Below are positions 57,761 to 64,000 of a stretch of 64,000 nucleotides of DNA, one piece after another. Source of the DNA: Harmothoe impar (Eukaryota; Annelida; Polychaeta; Phyllodocida; Polynoidae); assembly GCA_947462335.1 (NCBI GenBank), contig OX381706.1, forward strand, positions 18,328,784 to 18,392,783, read 5' to 3'. How positions within the stretch are numbered: the stretch's first letter is position 1; the number at the start of each line of letters is the position of its first letter. Below the pieces are notes generated by a model. That model searched no databases and had not been told where the DNA came from. It worked only from the letters and a program-made list of their open reading frames with translations. The translations under genes and the position numbers were made by a program.

Positions 57761-59046
57761 AGGAGTTCTGACTTCAGTTTCGGTGCCACCAGAGAGCCCG
57801 GGACGCCCATCTTATTTATGTCTACAGTGTTATATGTTTAATTCACCGCAATTTCTTTTACCTTTATCATAGGAGCCAAATTTAACAAAAAGGGCAACTA
57901 GGGAAAGCTTATTAGGTGGAAGCAGGGGCACGTGGATACACGTCTAAGAAAATGTTGGGGTTAAGGAGTCAGATGCAGTATTTTGATACATATTTTACCA
58001 AGGAGATTGCTCACATTTATCGGATGAATTTAATTATGCATAAATTTCCCTTACTGTGTTCTCAATGGTTACTACGGACACCCATTTGTCACGCTGAGGC
58101 TCAGTCGTATTGACACAATGTCATGTACTGGGGGAGGTGATGCGGTTATGAGTTATGGCCCTCATATAGGAGCGATGACACTCTCGGGTGCCCCGAGGAC
58201 AAGGTCGCACGAGCTTGGCTTTATAGACAGAAACCACTTCGGGAGAGGATAGGGACAGGAGTGTGGGTCGTCAGGTGAAAATCTGACAGGTGCGTGTTTA
58301 GTTCACTTTATTGGACACAGGTGGGGCATGTGTGTACAGGATGGGAGGTCGGGGGATGGTACAGGAGGATCGACAGCATCACCAATATAGGGCTCATAGT
58401 TGTTAGGCCATGGGCACATCCATGTTGAAGGGTTACACAATCAATTAGGTAACAACAGGTGGACGCTCCATAGACTTACCATTGAATAACCCCTGATACA
58501 TAGCACCCTCTTCTAGGTATATGGTAATTCCTACAGCTTCTTTACTCTACCGCCTGATGGGGGGCGCGACAGTAAGACCCAGGACTCAGCAGAGCGAACA
58601 CTTATAGGACTATGACATCTTAGTTCACCTGAACCATTGCAAATCCAATTATCTAACTGATAGCACTAATATCAGTTAAACTTCAGTTATACACTAACCG
58701 TGGTAAGTCGGATGTGACAGCTTATATAAAACATTTCACCCCCATACACAGACCCCCATGACCCCCAACAATGTGCACCAGTGTTTGAATGCATGTATGA
58801 TTACATGTACCATGTGGAAATTATTTGTAAACGCCATGAACACTTACAGTTCATTAATTTCTGATAACATATACCGATTTTTTGAGGATTATCGATTATT
58901 CGATTAATTCAATTTGTTAACACCTCGCTTATTTTATGTGTGGTTAGAGGGGAAAACTAATATTATACTTCATAGAAAGACGGCTTATACTCGAGTAAAA
59001 TCGAGGTTTAACTATAGCTATATATATGTTCTGCACCTACCTACAC

Positions 59047-59160
59047 ACACAGAAAAGTGAGAGTCATTGTCGCTAAAACTACCCTCACCTGAGGGTCAGG
59101 CACTGCCTGACTCTCAGGTGAGGGTAGTTTTAGCGACAATGACTCACTTTTCTGAGGGTG
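59047..59160. repeat. Hairpin with about 52-bp arms
   Basis: AGAAAAGTGAGAGTCATTGT...GAGGGTCAGGCA is mirrored almost exactly by its complement around a two-to-three-base centre; one two-base indel and one mismatch were seen. Confidence 0.88.
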
Positions 59161-59409
59161 TACATATACTTTGTCTCGTGCACGATTTTGAAAGAGGCAT
59201 ATACCATAGTGTACCATTGTAGTAAATTGAGTTAAGCTTTTATATCTCGAATTTTATCCAGTTTTTAAAGATGCCATGCCATGTAAGTCACACGTGCCTG
59301 TATCTCACGCATATCTCCCCTTCTCTCCTCGTCATTCTCTGTCTTCAAGGGCACAAAAAAAAACAACTCAGTTTTCTATAAATAATTTTATTTCAGACAA
59401 ATTCAACTT

Positions 59410-59790
59410 TAAAGCATGTCAATTATTCAAGCTCCTCTTATCTAGATTAAATACTGAATTCTAGATTAAATAATGTCGGGTACATTACGCCTTTTGATAC
59501 ATTACAACTGCTAGATTTTTCTAGGTACAGATTTTCTCGATTTTGTCACTACTATTTACAATTTGTCATAGTAAGCTTAAGGGTGTGAGTTCATTTTTTA
59601 TATAAATAATCTCACCACAGCATGTCAATCATTTAAGGTTCTGGCTTCAGGCTTAATGTTCTGGCTTCAATTACTTCAGTGTCAATCATTTAAAGTTTAA
59701 AGAAATACAATGTCAATCATTTAAGGTTCTCTTACCTAGATATATGTTTGTCAACGAATTCTAGATTAAATAATGTCAGGTACGTTTTCA
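59410..59790. repeat. Direct repeats of ATGTCAATCATTTAAGGTTCT and CTAGATTAAATAATGTC
   Basis: GAATTCTAGATTAAATAATG occurs at about 59455 and 59757. TGTCAAT(C/T)ATT(T/C)AAG(G/C)T recurs four times between, suggesting an approximately 300-bp tandem duplication with decay. Confidence 0.65.
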
Positions 59791-60260
59791 TTATGCATTT
59801 AAATACGTCTAGTACGTATAAAGTAAATTCAACATTGCTTTTCACAATCGTCAAGGTGAAAAGAAGCCTGCTACCTTGATAATTAATTGTTCACTGAGAA
59901 ACATCTGCTGGGTTTATTTACATACAGATTTTCTCTATTTTTTACAACAGGGATTTAGTCGATTTCAGGGGGGGGGGGGGGAGAGGCTCAGCAATCTTTT
60001 ACCCCTCTATGCAGCTCCGTCACCCATTTTTTCAGTTGGAACACTCGTGTAATACTACAGTTTAAAGAAGGAGGGAGAGGTCCGACGAATGTTGACCCCC
60101 ATCAAAGGGGGTCGGACGTTTTTATGTGCTCGCGTGAAAATCCACCAAGCCCCTGTTGTTGAATGAAAATCCGATAATTAATGAATTGCGTCCCATTAGA
60201 TATACTGTTAATTATGCACACGGCATCAATTATAGCATCAGGGATAATACTTTATGATGA

Positions 60261-60346
60261 CTACATTTTATTATAAAAATCCCTTAACGTAGTGAGCGCC
60301 AGTAGAAGCAGTACACATATGTAGTATGGTGTGACAGTCCCAGCTC
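60261..60346 (-). CDS. Mesothelin-like gene, last exon with hydrophobic tail
   Basis: Phase 1 entry after CTATTCCAG|; it encodes AGTVTPYYICVLLLLALTTL then RDFYNKM-stop. Frame and phase agree with the previous exon. A C-terminal hydrophobic stretch followed by a few polar residues suits GPI attachment, but a single-pass membrane anchor is equally possible. Confidence 0.7.
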
Positions 60347-63300
60347 CTGGAATAGTGAGAAAGTGCAATCCTTACCAAGAATGTAAATAAGGCATCTGTA
60401 TCATCACCTAATCCATTTAAGAGAAAATGTCTTTATATTATCACTAATGTTACTGTAAAATTAAGGTATAAGGATTGATTATTATCATCATAACCGACAT
60501 TTCTTAAAATCAGCTGAGGATATTTATGGGCTCCCCACCTCTTTTTTTTTTAAAGAAGGTTCATTGACACATCTCATGTAAATTACAAGGTCCTTCAAGG
60601 ATGAACAAAATGCGCAATAAATAATTTGTGCCAAATAACCTAGACCCCCATTATAGTCACAATGTAAGGTTACATTGTGTTGAATATGTAGCTACACACC
60701 TGCACATAGATGCTCCAACTGTCCCTCCTGTTTGTGTTGATCAGATAACCATGAACACAAACCACGCCGACTGAGGGCCAGCGACACATCGTAACTAAAC
60801 AGGGACGTCTGTTCAGGAGTCAGCTTCTGTAAAGTACACAAGGAGATGTCAAGAGTTGATCGAAGTATGAAACCACACCTTCCTCGTCTACCGGTCCCCC
60901 TTAAGCGAATACAGTTATCATACAAATTCAGGAAAAGCCCTAGATTCTATAAAGAACTGGCTGATGAGGCTATAAGAAATATTTGCTCAAAGGGGAGGGT
61001 GGATATTAGATATAAGTCAATAATTATATAACTTACATACCCCACTTGATACATAGTATAGAGCTCAACAATAATTATTCAGACTTAGTGTTTCTTTATG
61101 AGTTGACATTGAATCAAGTGAAATGCTCTAACTCTTAAATCTGATAGTACTGAAGGACAGTAATTCCTTTCTAAACATGAAACAGTAATATTTCTTTCAC
61201 CAGATGATCATGACAACAAGTGAATGAACTTACCCGGAATTCTGTAGGCCGTATGTGATTGACAACCGACACGGTCACATGGTCTGCTAATGCTGGTCCC
61301 ACGTCCTTCAGGTTTTCACCCGGGAGACCGGCTGGGGATATCAAATATTCAGACAGTGAGTGCTCATTCTAGCAATTATACATTCATATCGATAACCGCG
61401 AAATTGAGTTATTAGATACAAGCTATCACATTTATAGCAAGGTTTAGTAATAATTATAGAAAGCATTGTTTACCTGATATCATTATTTTCAGATGACTAG
61501 GAAACAGAGTCACTTATACTACACCATAATTATACATCATCTCATACTAATGCTGAACGCACATTCTAATGCTATTTAATACCTATACATGTATATCAAT
61601 TTTAGCTACCAGTTGTTCTATAGCATTCGAAATCACAATCTCAACATGAACTCACCTAGCATGATGCCAAATTCACTAAAGTGGTCCTCAGGCCAAGTGG
61701 CAACAGGGCCGTAGTAGAGAGTGAGACGCTGTGCCAGGACCTCCAGCACCTCAATCTCACACCGCTGCATCCTGCCCAGGATGGCTGTCGTATTTCTGTA
61801 GGGTAACAATATTTGCATACCATGTTTATTTTTGCTAATATTAGTGTATGTATCTGGGGCTCTGTCCCAACCTCTCTTTTCTTTCTTTCTTTCTCTTTAT
61901 TTGTGAGACTGATAACACAATTATAACCAAACCCATTTACATTTAAGAGTATGCAAAGTATGCAGTTTGTATTTCCTATATAACTTCAACCAAATAAATA
62001 AGTCCAGCAGAAGGCATTACAGTTGGAGTGGGAAGACAACATATAGAAGTGACCAGCTAGATAGGTTACTGAGTATGAAGAACTCACAGGATGGCCTGAC
62101 CAGTTATCCCCTCCACAAACTTGGCCGAGAAGCCACAAACAATGTGCTTTAGCCGTGCCAGGTCAAAGGACTTCAGTCGATGTGGTTCTGACTCGGAGAT
62201 GTTGTTGTCTCTGAGGTATCTCTGAGCCAGTGTGTGTAACTGCAATTGTCATGGTTGGCATATTAACTTCACTTGGATACTTTTGTATGTGCATTACTAT
62301 GTATAATGTACAAGGTACACTGTAAGAAGTTACTGTATTTAAACAGCACAATGTGCTGTACATTTACAGCACTTTTTGCTGTAGTTGGTATTACAATACT
62401 ATTTGCTGTATAATTACAGCATTATATACTGTAAATTGGGTCTCCGGCAATGTTGCTGTACATTTACAGTACATTGTGCTGTAGATTTCCGCCGCTAGGT
62501 GGCAGCAGTAGACTATTTCTGTATTAATTATTCCACCAAACCCTTTCCCGGGTCAAATAAAGCCTCACAAACTCTCTAGACATCGTAGAATAAGAATGGA
62601 TGAGAGAGACTGAATGCAGTTATCATTAAGTGTATTGATATTTTCATAATGATACAAAAAATAATACAAAAAAACAGCAAAAGTATTGAATAGACACCAC
62701 ATTGGTGGGAAAAGTAAAATACTTAAGTGCCCGGACTGGGGAAAAGCTGGTATCAAATACGGTTCAGCTGTATTGAAGCAGGATTAAACCATTATATTGT
62801 GTAGTGTGTATTATCCTAGCTGAGATTGAACTATTATGCAGGAAAGTACTCTCCATGCATGCATATTAATTGATATGAATTGATGAGAACAACAATATGA
62901 AACCTACAGTAGAAGTTGCTGTAACTTTACAGCACCCAGTTGCTGTACATGTACAGCAAAATCTACTGGAACAAAAGTTGCCAGCAACTTTTGCTGTAGA
63001 TGCACAGTAGAAGTTGCTGTAAATTTACAGAAGAAGTTGCTGTAAATTAACAGTAGAAGTTGCTGTAAATTGACAGCAAGTCAGTTGCTGTACACCTACA
63101 GCAAAATCTACTGGAACAAAAGTTGCCAGCAACTTTTGCTGTAGGTGTACAGTACTTACTTCTTACAGTGTAAGCCATATTGACCCTACACTGGCGATTT
63201 TAACCTCACTAGGATGCTTTTATACAAAGCAAATGATATCAACTTAATAAGGATACAGTGTAGCAGACATCATAAAAAATAAAATATCCTTCCTCACTAG

Positions 63301-63532
63301 ATGTATTAATCTCAATAAAGTTGATTAACTAATTAATTAATTATGCTCTAGTATAAATAGGTTTGCCTACCTGTTCAGGGGACCATCCATAAGCTGCACC
63401 AAAGGTGCCATAAGTACTTTGAGAAAGTCCTGCCATATCTTTCAGTTCATCAGGCGTGAAGCCAAGCCCAATAAAACCGAGTACTTCAACCTCCGAGCTG
63501 CTCCAATTATTGGTTGCGGATAAGGAACGGGT
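60261..63532 (-). CDS. Mesothelin/otoancorin/stereocilin-family protein, C-terminal six exons; 5' part off the right edge
   Basis: Exons 63371-63532, 62088-62239, 61656-61795, 61234-61331, 60700-60826 and 60261-60346 join in frame into 254 residues plus stop. The repeating helical pattern (LARLKHIVCGFSAKFVEGI; CEIEVLEVLAQRLTLYYGPV; WPEDHFSEFGIMLAGL; PTEFRKLTPEQ) is that of the mesothelin superhelical family, whose members are GPI-anchored or secreted surface proteins such as otoancorin and stereocilin of the inner ear. The last exon ends with a hydrophobic run (YYICVLLLLALTTL) suited to a GPI-anchor signal or membrane tail. Which member it corresponds to cannot be decided, and homology to inner-ear proteins does not imply an inner-ear function here. 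AATAAA overlaps the final sense codons. Confidence 0.75.
60700..60826 (-). CDS. Mesothelin-like gene, fifth visible exon
   Basis: It encodes KLTPEQTSLFSYDVSLALSR then RGLCSWLSDQHKQEGQLEHL and CA. The acceptor is CTTTACAG| and the donor GCAG|GTGTGT; it leaves in phase 1. Confidence 0.78.
61234..61331 (-). CDS. Mesothelin-like gene, fourth visible exon
   Basis: It encodes AGLPGENLKDVGPALADHVT then VSVVNHIRPTEFR. The acceptor is ATCCCCAG| and the donor CGG|GTAAGT; it leaves in phase 0. Confidence 0.82.
61656..61795 (-). CDS. Mesothelin-like gene, third visible exon
   Basis: It encodes NTTAILGRMQRCEIEVLEVL, AQRLTLYYGPVATWPEDHFS and EFGIML. The W preceded by YYGPVAT is characteristic of the family. 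The acceptor is TTCTACAG-like (ctacag) and the donor CTAG|GTGAGT; it leaves in phase 1. Confidence 0.82.
62088..62239 (-). CDS. Mesothelin-like gene, second visible exon
   Basis: It encodes LHTLAQRYLRDNNISESEPH, LKSFDLARLKHIVCGFSAKF and VEGITGQAIL. The acceptor is AATTGCAG| and the donor CCT|GTGAGT; it leaves in phase 2. Confidence 0.82.
62240..63370 (-). other. Mesothelin-like gene intron with an 855-bp element
   Basis: Most of this intron is one inverted-repeat element (62317-63171). The introns 61332-61655, 61796-62087 and 60827-61233 show nothing notable except a short CTTT tract near 61878-61896. The edge stretch 63533-64000 shows no exon. Confidence 0.5.
62317..63171. mobile_element. 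855-bp inverted-repeat element rich in TTGCTGTAAATTTACAGC words
   Basis: It begins ACACTGTAAGAAGT and ends CTTCTTACAGTGT. Inside, GCTGTA...TACAGC half-palindromes recur at least ten times, concentrated near both ends. It occupies an intron of the mesothelin-like gene. Confidence 0.75.
63371..63532 (-). CDS. Mesothelin-like gene, first visible exon
   Basis: 54 codons, symmetric phase 0: WSSSEVEVLGFIGLGFTPDE, LKDMAGLSQSTYGTFGAAYG. The acceptor is ATTTACAG| and the donor CAG|GTAGGC. Upstream exons must lie beyond 64000. Confidence 0.8.
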
Positions 63533-64000
63533 CTGTAAATATAGACAAAATAGCTGCTGATAAAAGAGTTACAAACAAAACCCCATCATATTGGGTTCAT
63601 GCCAGATACAGTATCCATCTCTAATCTGCAAAGTTGTTAAAACATTATGGTACACAGTTGATGTAATATAAGTATCAGACTCAACTGGCGATTGGATCTT
63701 TCTGTTTGGAGCTAAGTACCATTTGATTGCTTTTATTTACACTAAATATGGCATTAGGTTTGTCTATGATTTAAATCATCCCCAGTTGATGGTTTAAATG
63801 CTAAATTCCCTTACAATACATATTGTTGCGTACTAACTGTACGATATGATATAACATGAAAAATAAAAATATAGAAAGGCTCAGGGTCATAATTTATTTC
63901 AAATAGCAGGGGTTCCAAGATGTTAGTATAATAATTTTTAGGACTGATATTGGTAGTCCAGGGCCCATGGGCCAGTGTTAGTTGACACTGGGCCATGGGG

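Larger units (their letters stand above)
53953..60260. other. Intergenic region between the cyclase promoter and the mesothelin-like gene
   Basis: This should contain the cyclase promoter, but no distinctive core element was found. Contents: GTCATGGAAT repeats (55345-55605), a MITE with AGGA target-site duplication (57476-57760), a hairpin (59047-59160) and direct repeats at 59410-59790. No coding exon was recognised. Confidence 0.5.

Noticed and set aside
1..64000. CRISPR arrays, operons, rRNA genes or prokaryotic features
   Set aside because: The repeats lack regular unique spacers, the genes have GT-AG introns and no rRNA sequence was recognised.

Overview
The window is nuclear DNA from an intron-rich metazoan. 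Four protein-coding genes can be reconstructed, all on the minus strand; they occupy under 10 percent of the bases. The rest is intron and intergenic DNA crowded with short inverted-repeat transposons, foldbacks, minisatellites and homopolymer runs. A CLEC16A very close to the vertebrate protein, a mesothelin/otoancorin-type protein, an intronless GT92 gene and the dense MITE load suggest an invertebrate deuterostome, most likely a lancelet (cephalochordate). That placement is inference; no species-specific marker was seen.

Layout from left to right. 1-11571: the first six coding exons of CLEC16A (endosome/autophagy regulator). The next exon was not found between 1 and 5696, so the gene runs off the left edge. 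11572-16499: intergenic, with a LINE tail, hairpins and repeats. 16500-17759: a single-exon GT92 (DUF23) glycosyltransferase with a possible spliced 5' UTR and an overlapping uORF. 17760-25956: intergenic, with two large minisatellites, one split by a MITE. 25957-53952: a receptor guanylate cyclase in 21 coding exons (1029 residues) plus one alternative exon. 53953-60260: intergenic. 60261-63532: the last six exons of a mesothelin/otoancorin-like gene entering from the right edge.

The guanylate cyclase is the centrepiece. Every junction was phased by hand and the chain reads without a stop: signal peptide, ligand-binding domain, one membrane helix, pseudokinase domain, coiled coil and a cyclase domain with its catalytic residues. 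Its second coding exon is present twice (51391-51501 and 50046-50156). Both copies are 111 nt, both are phase 1 at each end, and they encode 37-residue blocks that are 51 percent identical. This is the signature of mutually exclusive or cassette exons that would give two versions of part of the extracellular ligand-binding domain.

The four genes do not look like a functional pathway; they are neighbours in a metazoan chromosome. The mobile-element content is informative: several MITE families can be assigned target-site duplications (TTA, TTAA, AGGA, possibly TA). One insertion has its empty site preserved in an adjacent tandem-repeat unit. Another abuts a splice donor of the cyclase gene and supplies the donor's +5 and +6 bases.
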